NCBI RefSeq assembly: GCF_002796985.1 | Contig: NZ_PEKX01000018.1 | Coordinates: 186,001 to 250,000 of the forward strand | Reading direction: 5' to 3' | Source of the DNA: Pseudomonas sp. | GTDB lineage: Bacteria > Pseudomonadota > Gammaproteobacteria > Pseudomonadales > Pseudomonadaceae | DNA length: 64,000 bases | In this document: in pieces, positions 17,647-28,225 of the stretch | How positions within the stretch are numbered: the first letter of the stretch is position 1 | Layout: the number at the start of each line of letters is the position of its first letter | Notes under the pieces: model-generated | Database searches by the model: none | What the model saw: the letters and a program-made list of their open reading frames with translations, nothing else | Told to the model about the DNA's origin: nothing | Made by a program: the position numbers and the translations under genes

Positions 17647-17690
17647 TCATCACCTCTGAGCCTTCTCTTTGATTGGGGAGTTCGAAATCA

Positions 17691-17706
17691 CTGTGTATTT
17701 ATACAG
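17691..17706 (-). promoter_or_regulatory. LexA box (CTGTGTATTTATACAG)
   Basis: A perfect CTGT-N8-ACAG match with an AT-rich core, upstream of yebG. LexA should repress here and be released during the SOS response. Confidence 0.93.
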
Positions 17707-17914
17707 TAAAGTGATTGCGCAATGCTACTGCTGCTGTGCGAATCCTTGCCAGCAGCGTAGACGCGAGGGAAGGGCGTGCCTGTCTCGGGCCATTATCGGT
17801 GTCGGCCCAAAGCGGTGCGCGCGCCCTGTTGGCGCGCGCGCGAGGCCGCGTGACTGGCGCAAGGAATCGTCAGTCAGATGGCTCGGTAGGAAGAAACTCT
17901 TGCGGATTGAAGTG

Positions 17915-18199
17915 TCAGGACGCGATCGGCAGGCCGTTTTCGCCGCGCGTCATGGCAGCCAGTAGCTGCGGCGCCGTGCCGCCTTGCTCGATGGCGATAC
18001 CGAAGCGGATGCTCTGGATGAAGCGTTGCAGCTGTTCCGGGTCCTGCAGCTGGGCGCTGCGGATCAGCCGGCGCGCGGCCACGCCTGCCTCGGTGGAGAG
18101 GGTAAGGACGATGCTGCCGTCGGGCCGTTCAAGGCTGAAGTTGACGCGGTACTGTTCCTGGAAGGCGTCGGTCAGCTTCTGAAAGGGACTTTCCATCAC
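17915..18199 (-). CDS. DUF3509-family protein
   Basis: A 94-residue protein. The pattern MESPFQKLTDAFQEQYRVNFSLERPDGSIVLTLS with a C-terminal RRLIRSAQLQDPEQLQRFIQSIR fits DUF3509, a small family largely confined to Pseudomonas, with no known function. It has no signal peptide or membrane segment, so it is probably cytosolic. Two Met codons begin the frame and the first is used here. It stands alone, divergent from the PsiE-like gene. Confidence 0.75.
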   Translation of the reverse strand: MMESPFQKLTDAFQEQYRVNFSLERPDGSIVLTLSTEAGVAARRLIRSAQLQDPEQLQRFIQSIRFGIAIEQGGTAPQLLAAMTRGENGLPIAS

Positions 18200-18364
18200 T
18201 CGTTCCTGCCTGTTTTGTGGCGTGCCCTGAATGGACTCGGGGCCTGCCGAAAAAGTTCGCAGTCATATTCGCGCAGCCCGTTTGTGTCATGACTGCCCAA
18301 GATCAATGGCGTAGCACTTGCAGGCTTCACGCCAACCAAGCCTTGTATTGCGGAGAACCGACGA

Positions 18365-18844
18365 ATGAAACAGAACTGGGCCGAGCGCCTGAGCGAGCGG
18401 ATGCACAACTGTGCCGAATCCCTGGGCAACCTGCTGGTGGAGGGTTTCCATTACCTGGCGCTGTTCGCCATCGGCGGCACGGTGTTCTGGTCGGCGGCAG
18501 TGGCCTTCGGCGAGATGGTCGGCAAGGGCCACGCGAGCATCGACGACATCCTGCTGTTGTTCATCTACCTCGAACTGGGCGCCATGGTCGGTATCTACTT
18601 CAAGACCAACCACATGCCGGTGCGCTTCCTGATCTACGTGGCGATGACCGCGCTGACCCGCCTGATGATCGCCGATATCCAGCACAACCATGTGCCCGAC
18701 GACGGCATCATCCTGGTCTCGGTGGCGCTGTTGCTGCTGGCTCTGGCGATCCTGGTGGTGCGTTATGCCTCTTCGCGCTTCCCCTCGCCGAGTTCGCCAC
18801 AGCGCGGCGGCGAGCGTGATCTGATCAGCGACGACGAACGCTGA
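18365..18844 (+). CDS. PsiE-family (phosphate-starvation-inducible E-like) membrane protein
   Basis: A 159-residue inner-membrane protein with four hydrophobic segments, including FHYLALFAIGGTVFWSAAVAF, LLLFIYLELGAMVGIYF and IILVSVALLLLALAILVVRY. The pattern HASIDDILLLFIYLELGAMVGIYFKTNHMPVRFLIYVAMTALTR is diagnostic of the PsiE family, whose function is unknown. The hydrophilic tail carries SPSSPQRGGERDLISDDER. No convincing PHO box was found upstream, so phosphate control is not supported here. Confidence 0.85.
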   Translation: MKQNWAERLSERMHNCAESLGNLLVEGFHYLALFAIGGTVFWSAAVAFGEMVGKGHASIDDILLLFIYLELGAMVGIYFKTNHMPVRFLIYVAMTALTRLMIADIQHNHVPDDGIILVSVALLLLALAILVVRYASSRFPSPSSPQRGGERDLISDDER

Positions 18845-18929
18845 CCGCTCCACAGCTTCGATCCAGGGCCGCCGCTTGGCTGGCGGATGCACTACCATCG
18901 GTGCATCCGCCGCCTGAGAAGACGACCCC

Positions 18930-19901
18930 ATGAAGGGATGGAAGCTGTTCGCCCCCCTGCTGATTCTGGTGATCATCGCCGTCACCCTGTACCTGCGCCT
19001 GCACACCCAGCCGCTGTTGCTGCAGGGTGAGGTGGATGCCACCAACGTCATCGTCGCCTCCAAGGCCAAGGGCCGGGTCGAAGTGCTGCATGTGCGCCGC
19101 GGCGACGACGTGAAGCAGGGCCAGGTGCTGATCTCCCTCAGCAGCCCCGAGCTGCAGGCCCAGCTCGACTCCCTGCGCGCCGCGCGCAACCAGGTGCAGG
19201 CCAACCTCGACGAATCTCTCCATGGCACCCGCGAGGAAACCCTGCGTGCCCTGCAGGCCAGCCTGTCTCAGGCCCAGGCGGAGCTGCGCAACGCGGACCT
19301 GGAGTACCAGCGCAACGAGGAACTGGCCGGTCGCGGCTTCGTTTCTCAGGCGCAGCTGGACCTTTCGCGGCGCGGCCGCGATGTGGCGCGCAACCGCGTC
19401 GCCGAGGCCCAGGCCAATCTCGACCAGGGCAACCAGGGCGACCGCGAAGAACGCCGCCGCGCGCTGGAAGCGGCAGTACGCCGGGCGGATGCGCAGATCC
19501 TCGAATTGCAGGCGCAGACCGATGAGCTGAACGTGGTGGCGCCGGTGGATGGCGAAGTCGGGCCGATCCCGGCGGAGCAGGGCGAACTGGTGAATGCCTA
19601 CAGCCCGCTACTGACGCTGGTGCGGCTGTCCGACAGTTACTTCGTGTTCAACCTGCGTGAAGACATTCTTGCCGACGTGAAGAAGGGGGACGAAGTGGCC
19701 ATCCAGGTGCCGGCCCTCAAGGGGGCGGAGGTGAAGGCCAGGGTCAGCTACATCGCGCCGCTGGGCGATTTCGCCACCAAACGCGCCACCCGTGCTACCG
19801 GCGACTTTGACCTGAAGACCTTCGAGGTGCGCCTGTATCCGGACCAGCCGGTGCAGGGCCTGCGTCCCGGCATGAGCGCGCTGTGGCAGTGGCAGCAGTA
19901 A
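18930..19901 (+). CDS. HlyD-family membrane fusion protein
   Basis: A 323-residue periplasmic adaptor. It has an N-terminal membrane anchor (LLILVIIAVTLYL, about 8-20), a biotinyl-lipoyl half-motif (LQGEVDATNVIVASKAKGRVEVLHVRRGDDVKQGQVL), a long coiled-coil hairpin (about 75-185, rich in Gln, Arg and Ala) and the second lipoyl half with VAPVDGEVGPIPAEQGELVNAYSPLL. It overlaps the first permease gene, so three genes form one operon: adaptor, permease, permease. The arrangement resembles YhiI-YhhJ and YbhGFSR exporters, which bridge an ABC-2 pump to a TolC-like channel. The substrate is unknown. Confidence 0.85.
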   Translation: MKGWKLFAPLLILVIIAVTLYLRLHTQPLLLQGEVDATNVIVASKAKGRVEVLHVRRGDDVKQGQVLISLSSPELQAQLDSLRAARNQVQANLDESLHGTREETLRALQASLSQAQAELRNADLEYQRNEELAGRGFVSQAQLDLSRRGRDVARNRVAEAQANLDQGNQGDREERRRALEAAVRRADAQILELQAQTDELNVVAPVDGEVGPIPAEQGELVNAYSPLLTLVRLSDSYFVFNLREDILADVKKGDEVAIQVPALKGAEVKARVSYIAPLGDFATKRATRATGDFDLKTFEVRLYPDQPVQGLRPGMSALWQWQQ

Positions 19902-21055
19902 GACGCAACCTGCTGCGTTTCGCCCAGGCCTTCGGCAGCGAAACGCGGGTCGCGCTGCGCAGCTGGACCATCCACTGGCTCGGCTGGCTCTGGCCGCTGC
20001 TGCTGTTCGTGGTGATCAGCGGTGTGTACCGGGCGGGAACGCTGCTGGACATGCCGGTGGCGGTGGTCGATGCCGACCACAGCAGCCTGTCGAGGCGCAT
20101 CGTCCGTGAACTGGACGCCGGCTCTCACGCCAAGGTCGAAGTGCTCGGTGATGGCTTGCAGGAAGGCCTGCGCCGCCTGCGCATGGCCGATGACTACGCG
20201 CTGCTCTACATCCCGCGGGACTTCGAGGCGGACGCGTTGTCCGGCCGCCAACCCGTCGCCGAGCTGTACTACAACTCGCTGTTCTATTCCGCCGGCTTCT
20301 ACTCGACCCAGGATTTCAGCGGCCTGATGAGTTCGGTCAACGCCGAGCTGCGCCCGCGCCTGGCCACTGGCATGGACCGCGCCGTGCCAGCGCTGGCGAG
20401 CATCAGCGTGGCCTATGAGAGCCTGTTCAACGCCAGCGGCAACTACATCTACTTCCAGCAGTTCGCCGCCATCGTCCATCTGCTGCAATTGTTCGTCATC
20501 GTTGCCACCGTGCATGTACTCGCCCGCGAGGCGCCGGAGCTACGCGCCTCCTCACCGCACATCCTGCGCGCCCAGGCCCTGGGTGTGCGTCTTCTCGGCA
20601 AGCTGGCGCCTTACACGCTGCTGTTCAGCACCCTGCTGATGGTCGAGCTGTTCCTGCTGGTGGAGCTCAATGGTGCGCGCATCAACGGCAACACCTGGTG
20701 GATGCTGGCGATCACCGTGTGCTACGTGGCGGCGGCGCAGAGCGTCGGGCTGATGCTGTTCATCTTTACCGCCGACCGCTTCAGCGCCTATTCGCTGATC
20801 GGCCTGCTGATCGGCGTAGCGCAGACCTATTCCGGCGTGCTGCTGCCGGAACTGGCGATGCCGCAGATCGCCCGGATCATCGCCGAAGCCGAGCCGCTGA
20901 CCCATACGCTGCACGGCCTGTTCGACCAGTTCCTGCGCAAGGCGCCGGCCGAGTCCGGGCTCTACACCTGCTGCAAGCTGCTGCTCTACCCGCTGATTGC
21001 CTACATGATCGCCAAGATGCGCCTGCGCCGGCGCCTCGACCTGAGCCCGGCGTAA
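19883..21055 (+). CDS. ABC-2 type exporter permease (YhhJ/YbhS-like), first copy
   Basis: A 390-residue permease. After an N-terminal helix (WLWPLLLFVVISGVYRAG) comes a large periplasmic domain (PVAVVDADHSSLSRRIVRELDA, ALLYIPRDFEADALSG) and then five to six helices in the C-terminal half, the layout of ABC-2 permeases with long extracytoplasmic loops. It starts at GTG 19883 (or GTG 19889), overlapping the adaptor gene. It shares a domain plan with the next gene, so the two probably make a heterodimer. No nucleotide-binding subunit is encoded in the operon. Confidence 0.82.
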   Translation: MAVAAVRRNLLRFAQAFGSETRVALRSWTIHWLGWLWPLLLFVVISGVYRAGTLLDMPVAVVDADHSSLSRRIVRELDAGSHAKVEVLGDGLQEGLRRLRMADDYALLYIPRDFEADALSGRQPVAELYYNSLFYSAGFYSTQDFSGLMSSVNAELRPRLATGMDRAVPALASISVAYESLFNASGNYIYFQQFAAIVHLLQLFVIVATVHVLAREAPELRASSPHILRAQALGVRLLGKLAPYTLLFSTLLMVELFLLVELNGARINGNTWWMLAITVCYVAAAQSVGLMLFIFTADRFSAYSLIGLLIGVAQTYSGVLLPELAMPQIARIIAEAEPLTHTLHGLFDQFLRKAPAESGLYTCCKLLLYPLIAYMIAKMRLRRRLDLSPA

Positions 21056-21064
21056 GGAGCTGCC

Positions 21065-22198
21065 GTGGAGAATTTCTGGACGGTCTTCCGTGAATCCCTG
21101 GGCAACATGCTCGGCAAGCCGCTGTGGCTGCTGATGGTGCTGTCCGTGGCGCTCACCACCTTGCCCTACGCCCACCGCACCATGGACGACCTGCCGGTGG
21201 CCGTGATCGACATGGACCACAGTTCGGTATCCCGCGAGCTGATACGCCAACTGGATGCGACGCCGAAGATCGCCACACTCGGCTACGACCAGTTGCCCGA
21301 GGCGCAGCATGACCTGGCCTGGCGCAAGCTGTTCGCCATCGTGGTGATCCCGCTGGACTTCGAGAAGCGCGTGCTGCGTGGCGAGCCGGTGACCGTGCCG
21401 ATCTTCGGCGACGCCACCAACCGCATGGCCAACGGGCAGATCCAGCAGGACATCGGTGCCACCTACAGCGAGCTGTCTCTGCGCTACAACCGCGAGCGAC
21501 TGATGCGCGGCGGCTTCTCCGAGGTGCAGGCGAACGTGCTGCTGCAACCGGCCGTGGGGCAGCTCACCGACCTGTTCAACCCCGGCACCAGCTTCGCCGC
21601 CATCGTCCTGCCGGGGCTGGTGACACTGATCCTGCAGCACAGTCTTTTGCTGTCCTGCACACGGGTGAACCTCAACCTGCGTGGCGGCACCCCGCGCTCT
21701 CTGCGCCAGCCAACCTCCACGCGCTTCGGCCGTTACGCCGCGCAACTGCTGATCTGGACGGTGCTGGCGATGCTGTTCTACGTGATCTGGCCGTGGATCA
21801 TGGGCTACCGGCAGACGGCCTCGTTCTTCATGCTGATGGGGCTGGTGCTGCCCTTCCTGCTGGCGGTGATCGCCATGAGCGAATTCATCGCCGAGCTGCT
21901 ACCGTCGGAGGAAGCGGTCTACCTGACCATGACCTTCATCACCCTGCCGCTGTTCTACATGGCCGGTTTCACCTGGCCACCCCAGGCCATGCCGCAGTGG
22001 GTGCAACTGCTGGCCGACGCGATACCGTCCACCTGGGCGATCCGCGCGGTGGTGGAGATGAACCAGATGAACCTGCCACTTTCCGCCGTGGCTGACCGGA
22101 TTCTTATCCTTTTCGCCATGGCGGCGGCCTATGGATTGCTGGGTACACTGATCTACCAGTACCGCAACTGGCGCTGGGATCAGCTCAAGGGCTGGTAA
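21065..22198 (+). CDS. ABC-2 type exporter permease, second copy
   Basis: A 377-residue permease, paralogous in plan to the preceding one: an N-terminal helix, a periplasmic domain with PVAVIDMDHSSVSRELIRQLDATPKIA and IVVIPLDFEKRVLRGEPV, and a C-terminal bundle containing PGLVTLILQHSLLLSC and TFITLPLFYMAGFTWPPQAMPQWVQ. The start is GTG 21065 after AAGGAG, 9 bases past the upstream stop. It should pair with the first permease, with the HlyD adaptor linking them to an outer-membrane channel. The missing ATPase may be supplied by an unlinked gene. Confidence 0.82.
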   Translation: MENFWTVFRESLGNMLGKPLWLLMVLSVALTTLPYAHRTMDDLPVAVIDMDHSSVSRELIRQLDATPKIATLGYDQLPEAQHDLAWRKLFAIVVIPLDFEKRVLRGEPVTVPIFGDATNRMANGQIQQDIGATYSELSLRYNRERLMRGGFSEVQANVLLQPAVGQLTDLFNPGTSFAAIVLPGLVTLILQHSLLLSCTRVNLNLRGGTPRSLRQPTSTRFGRYAAQLLIWTVLAMLFYVIWPWIMGYRQTASFFMLMGLVLPFLLAVIAMSEFIAELLPSEEAVYLTMTFITLPLFYMAGFTWPPQAMPQWVQLLADAIPSTWAIRAVVEMNQMNLPLSAVADRILILFAMAAAYGLLGTLIYQYRNWRWDQLKGW

Positions 22199-22225
22199 AC
22201 AGGATGGTTGAGAGGGAATTTCGAC

Positions 22226-22594
22226 ATGAAGATTCACAAGGTCTGGCCGCTGCTTTTGGCGGGCCTGCTCAGTGGTTGCGGCACCTACCACACCTTGCGT
22301 AGTGGCAACGTCGCAGATGCCAGCGACTTGAGGCTGAAAGGGACTTATTGCCAGGCCATTCCTCGTGTCTATGGCGGCGTGGTCTGGGACATCTGTCAAT
22401 TCTACGGAGAGCCTCCCGCAAGCTCCGATGAAGCCGGCTACAAGCCACCGCCCACGCCATCCAACAATAAATTCGGGATGCCGATTCTGGCTGTACTGGA
22501 CATGGCACTTTCCGGCGTCACCGATACGCTAGCGCTGCCTTATACGATCTATCGGCAGCAACGCGACGGCAGTATCGAGTTGACCCACGATTGA
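22226..22594 (+). CDS. YceK/YidQ-family lipoprotein
   Basis: A 122-residue lipoprotein. The signal peptide MKIHKVWPLLLAGLLSGC ends in the lipobox LSGC, with the acylated Cys near residue 18. The mature part CGTYHTLRSG and the late segment MALSGVTDTLALPYTIYRQ fit the YceK/YidQ family of small outer-membrane lipoproteins. AGAGGGA lies about 9 bases before the ATG at 22226. It follows the exporter genes by 27 bases and could be in their transcript. Function unknown. Confidence 0.8.
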   Translation: MKIHKVWPLLLAGLLSGCGTYHTLRSGNVADASDLRLKGTYCQAIPRVYGGVVWDICQFYGEPPASSDEAGYKPPPTPSNNKFGMPILAVLDMALSGVTDTLALPYTIYRQQRDGSIELTHD

Positions 22595-22635
22595 GCCGGC
22601 CAACGTGAGAGCTGCAACTTCTCCGGGAGCTCCTG

Positions 22636-22782
22636 ATGAATGCAGTGCAAGGCAAGGTCGCGCTGGTCACCGCTGCGGTCAGCGGCATTGGCAGGCAGAC
22701 CCGGCGCGCTCACCTCTCACCACCCGTTCCGCGCTGCGCCATGGCTGGGGAATGCGCTGAGGCATCGACGCAAAGACAATGA
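22636..22782 (+). pseudogene. Remnant of an SDR (3-hydroxybutyrate dehydrogenase-like) gene
   Basis: A short frame after the ribosome-site-like GGGAGCTCC starts MNAVQGKVALVTAAVSGIGRQT, the first strand and TGxxxGIG-type cofactor motif of a short-chain dehydrogenase, with the first Gly of the motif replaced by Ala. After about 22 codons the similarity ends; the rest (RRAHLSPPVPRC onward, stop at 22780) looks non-coding. This is best read as the 5' end of a deleted SDR gene. The deletion joint lies near 22702 and a strong palindrome lies just beyond. Confidence 0.65.
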
Positions 22783-22814
22783 CCCCGACTCGTAAGGGGA
22801 CGAGCGGGGTCATT
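22778..22814. repeat. Long perfect hairpin beside the SDR remnant
   Basis: AATGACCCCG (22778-22787) and CGGGGTCATT (22805-22814) are perfect complements, and inside them CTCGT (22789-22793) pairs with ACGAG (22800-22804). There is no T-tract, so it is not a standard terminator. It may be a relic of the event that removed the SDR gene. Confidence 0.6.
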
Positions 22815-22970
22815 GGGTCGACTTGCATACGCCGGCAAGAGCTCTGGTTCACCCGGGGCGTCTGCCTCTGCCGGGGCCGGGCTCGTTGCGGCGGCGTGGG
22901 AGTAGATTCCTATAGATCGGGGAACAGTGATGTAGTGGACTTCCCCTTCGTGCTGTCAGGAGATTCTTCA

Positions 22971-23019
22971 CTGTAGGAGCGCGCCATACGGGCGATCGCG
23001 AGCAGGCTTGCTCCTACAG
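22971..23019. repeat. REP-type repeat
   Basis: CTGTAGGAGC at 22971 and GCTCCTACAG ending at 23019 are inverted arms around a divergent centre with its own short hairpin (GGCGATCGC). It lies just past the end of the helicase gene. Confidence 0.7.
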
Positions 23020-23033
23020 GGGAACGCGGAGGT

Positions 23034-25415
<2,382 letters not shown>

Positions 25416-25505
25416 CCGAGTGTCCTTCCGGCAGTCCAGCCGAGTACGCAAACGCCCGATGATACCGCGATTCTTTTCGGGCGGGACGCGGAAGGAAGCC
25501 GGCGG

Positions 25506-26393
25506 TCAGCGGGCGAAGCGTTTTGCCCCGGCGACGCACAAAACCACAGCGACGGTGGCGCCGGCCATCAACGGGCTGATCTGCTCGTGCAGCAGCAGGC
25601 CGGCCAGCGCCAGGCCGAAGAACGGCTGCAGCAGTTGCAACTGGCCGACCGCGGCGATGCCGCCGGTGGCCAGGCCGTGGTACCAGAAGAAGAAGCCGAT
25701 CAGCATGCTGAACAGCGACACGTAGCCCAGGCTCAGCCAGGCCGGCCAACTGGCGCCACTGAAGGTCTCCGGCTGGGTATACCAGGCCAGCGGCAGCATC
25801 AGCGGCAGGGACAGCACCAGCACCCAGCAGATCACCTGCCAACTGCCCAGGTGGCGTGCGATGCGGCCGCCCTCGGCGTAGCCCAGGCCGCAGACGGTGA
25901 CGGCCGCGAGCATCAGCAGGTCGCCGGTGAAATTGCCTGCGCCGCTTTGCGACAGGGCGAAGCCGGCCACCACGGCGCTGCCCAGGCCTGAACAGATCCA
26001 GAATGCCGGGCGCGGCTGTTCGCCGGCACGGACCACGCCGAACAGCGCAGTGGCCAGTGGCAGCAGGCCGACGAAAACGATGGCGTGGGCGGAGTTGACG
26101 TGCTGGAGCGCCAGCGCGGTGAGCAGCGGGAAGCCCACCACCACACCGCCGGCGACCACCAGCAGCGGGATCAGGTCCTGGCGCGCCGGCAGCTTCTGCC
26201 GCAGCAGCAGGAGGATCGCCGCTGCCAGCAGGCCGGCGATGCTGGCGCGGGCGAGGGTGAGGAACGTCGGGTCGAAGTCGGCCACCGCCACCCGTGTCGC
26301 TGGCAGTGAACCGCTGAAGATGACGACGCCGAGGAAGCCGCTGAGCCAGCCGCCGACGTTGCTGTTCGTGGCGAGAGTGTGGGTGTTGTTCAT
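25506..26393 (-). CDS. EamA/DMT-family transporter
   Basis: A 295-residue inner-membrane protein with about ten hydrophobic helices in two EamA repeats (for example LGVVIFSGSLPATRVAV and LARASIAGLLAAAILLLL in the first, SLGYVSLFSMLIGFFFWYHGL in the second). DMT transporters export amino acids and other small metabolites. It is divergent from a MocR-type regulator, an arrangement in which MocR commonly controls the transporter. The start is ATG 26393, leaving 138 bases between the divergent genes. Substrate unknown, possibly an amine or amino acid. Confidence 0.85.
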   Translation of the reverse strand: MNNTHTLATNSNVGGWLSGFLGVVIFSGSLPATRVAVADFDPTFLTLARASIAGLLAAAILLLLRQKLPARQDLIPLLVVAGGVVVGFPLLTALALQHVNSAHAIVFVGLLPLATALFGVVRAGEQPRPAFWICSGLGSAVVAGFALSQSGAGNFTGDLLMLAAVTVCGLGYAEGGRIARHLGSWQVICWVLVLSLPLMLPLAWYTQPETFSGASWPAWLSLGYVSLFSMLIGFFFWYHGLATGGIAAVGQLQLLQPFFGLALAGLLLHEQISPLMAGATVAVVLCVAGAKRFAR

Positions 26394-26488
26394 GGTGGGG
26401 CATCCAGCAGGGGAGCGAGCTTCGAGGATGCGCGCGGAGCTGCCGGGCGGCCAGTGACAGAAAGGTACAATTTGCACAAACTGTCCGT

Positions 26489-26515
26489 AAATTATCCCGG
26501 TACAAATTATCCCGG
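26489..26515. promoter_or_regulatory. Direct-repeat operator candidate in the EamA/MocR intergenic region
   Basis: Two perfect 12-base direct repeats AAATTATCCCGG at 26489-26500 and 26504-26515, 15 bases apart, end 16 bases before the MocR ATG. GGTACAA also occurs at 26464-26470 and 26499-26505. MocR/PdxR-type regulators typically bind direct repeats between divergent genes. Confidence 0.65.
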
Positions 26516-26531
26516 AGCAGTCGAGGGCAAT

Positions 26532-27929
26532 ATGGGCAGGCCAAAGAGCACGCGGGTCGATTCGGTCATGCACCACGTACGCGAGCGCCTGGCCGCGCGG
26601 GCGCTGGTGCCGGGTGAACGGCTGCCATCGATTCGCCAGTTGGCCGAACAGCTGGAGGTGTCCAAGACCACTGTCGTGGAAGCCTATGACCGGCTGGCTG
26701 CCGATGGCGTGATCGCCGCCCGCCGGGGCTCCGGTTTCTACGTCGCCGGCCATGCGCCGCCGCTGTCGCTGGCGGACGTCGGCCCAGCGCTGGACCGCAG
26801 CATCGATCCGCTGTGGATATCCCGGCAGTCGCTGGAAGCCGCGGACACTTCGCTCAAGCCGGGCTGCGGCTGGCTACCGCCGTCCTGGCTGCCAGAGGAT
26901 GAACTGCGCCGTGCCTTGCGGCAGATCGCCCGCGAACCGCAGTCGGGGCTGCTGGAGTATGGCCGCCCGTACGGTCATTCCGGGTTGCGTGAACAGCTGG
27001 CGCGGCGGCTGGCGGACTACGGCGTGCCAGTCGGCCCGCAGCAGGTGGTGCTCACCGACAATGGCACCCAGGCCATCGACCTGGTCTGCCGCTTCCTGCT
27101 GGAACCGGGCGACTGCGTGCTGGTGGACGACCCCGGTTACTTCAACTTCCAGGCGCTGCTGCGTGCGCACCGCGTGCAGGTCGTCGGCGTGCCCTACACG
27201 CCTACCGGGCCGGACATCGTGGCCATGGCGAGTCTGCTGGAGCAGCACCGACCGCGCCTGTACATCACCAACTCGGCCTTCCATAACCCCACCGGCGCGG
27301 TGCTCTCGCCGCTGGTTGCCCACCGCCTGTTGAAGCTGGCCGAGGCCCATGACCTGCTGATCGTCGAAGACGACATTTTTGGCGACTTCGAGCACGAGAG
27401 CGCACCGCGACTGTCGGCCTTCGACGGGCTGGAGCGGGTGATCCAGGTCGGCAGCTTCTCCAAGACTCTGTCGGCCTCGGTGCGCTGCGGCTACATCGCC
27501 ACCCAGCCGCAATGGTGCGAACGGTTGGTGGACCTGAAGCTGGCCACCAGTTTCGGCAACAGCCCGTTCAGCGCCGAGATGCTCTACGAACTGCTGCGCA
27601 AGGGCAGCTACCGTCGTCACCTGGACAGCCTGCGCGGGCGACTCGCCGACGCCATGGGCGAGACGCTGCTGCGCCTGCGTGCGCTGGATATCCAGCCCTG
27701 GCTGGAGCCGCGTGGCGGCCTCTTCGTCTGGGCCAAGCTGCCGGGCGGGCTGGACGCCGCCGAGGTGTCCCGCGCGGCGTTGGCGGACAACCTGGTGCTG
27801 GCGCCGGGCAACGTGTTCAGCTTGAGCCAGAGCGCCACCGGCTACCTGCGCTTCAACGTCGCCCAGTGCCTGTCGCCGCGCGTGTTCCAAGGGCTGGAGC
27901 GGGCCATGGGGCAAGCACGCGGGCGCTGA
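26532..27929 (+). CDS. MocR-type GntR regulator with PLP aminotransferase domain
   Basis: A 465-residue fusion. Residues about 5-75 are a GntR winged helix (VMHHVRERLAARALVPGERLPSIRQLAEQLEVSKTTVVEAYDRLAADG), and residues about 110-465 are a fold-type I aminotransferase domain with the PLP lysine in VGSFSKTLSASVRCGYI. These regulators sense PLP or its adduct with an amino compound and usually control a divergent transporter or PLP/amine genes, here the EamA gene. The ATG at 26532 follows GAGGG; the frame is open from 26379, but the upstream codons overlap the operator region. Confidence 0.9.
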   Translation: MGRPKSTRVDSVMHHVRERLAARALVPGERLPSIRQLAEQLEVSKTTVVEAYDRLAADGVIAARRGSGFYVAGHAPPLSLADVGPALDRSIDPLWISRQSLEAADTSLKPGCGWLPPSWLPEDELRRALRQIAREPQSGLLEYGRPYGHSGLREQLARRLADYGVPVGPQQVVLTDNGTQAIDLVCRFLLEPGDCVLVDDPGYFNFQALLRAHRVQVVGVPYTPTGPDIVAMASLLEQHRPRLYITNSAFHNPTGAVLSPLVAHRLLKLAEAHDLLIVEDDIFGDFEHESAPRLSAFDGLERVIQVGSFSKTLSASVRCGYIATQPQWCERLVDLKLATSFGNSPFSAEMLYELLRKGSYRRHLDSLRGRLADAMGETLLRLRALDIQPWLEPRGGLFVWAKLPGGLDAAEVSRAALADNLVLAPGNVFSLSQSATGYLRFNVAQCLSPRVFQGLERAMGQARGR

Positions 27930-27936
27930 CAGAAAT

Positions 27937-27968
27937 AGCGCTCAGAGCCGGTCGAGCGTTCTTTTTCT
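27937..27968 (+). terminator. Possible terminator of the MocR gene
   Basis: A seven-base stem with one G-T pair (AGCGCTC with GAGCGTT) followed by CTTTTTCTT, 8 bases past the stop codon. The stem is short but well placed. Confidence 0.5.
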
Positions 27969-28225
27969 TCACGCGAATTCTGTGTACTTCCCTCTCCTGG
28001 CACTGGCAGAAGGTGAGGGCGGGGTGAGCAATAAGCCTTGAAGCGGCCGAAAAGCCTGCGGAAAGTTGAACGGTTGTACAACGCAATCCGAGAAATACCA
28101 CCTCACGGTCGAAAAGGTAGGGCGAACCGCTAACAGGGCGAACCTCTAGGATTATCGATTCAGCAACTCGGGTCGCGGCGCGCGATCCGAGGTGAATCGT
28201 TGGACCAGCATAAGGGGGAAATCCT
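27969..28225. other. Non-coding interval upstream of the orphan gene
   Basis: No gene supported. It contains a weak CCTCTCC/GGTGAGGGCGGGGTGAG repeat relic near 27990-28026 and presumably the promoter of the next gene. Confidence 0.5.

Noticed and set aside
18250..18300. Possible PHO box upstream of the PsiE-like gene (CAGTCAT ... GTGTCAT)
   Set aside because: The two 7-mers are about 24 bases apart rather than the 11-base repeat pitch, so no real box is present.
26379..26531. Upstream start of the MocR gene
   Set aside because: The codons overlap the divergent promoter and the direct-repeat operator; ATG 26532 gives the standard winged-helix start.
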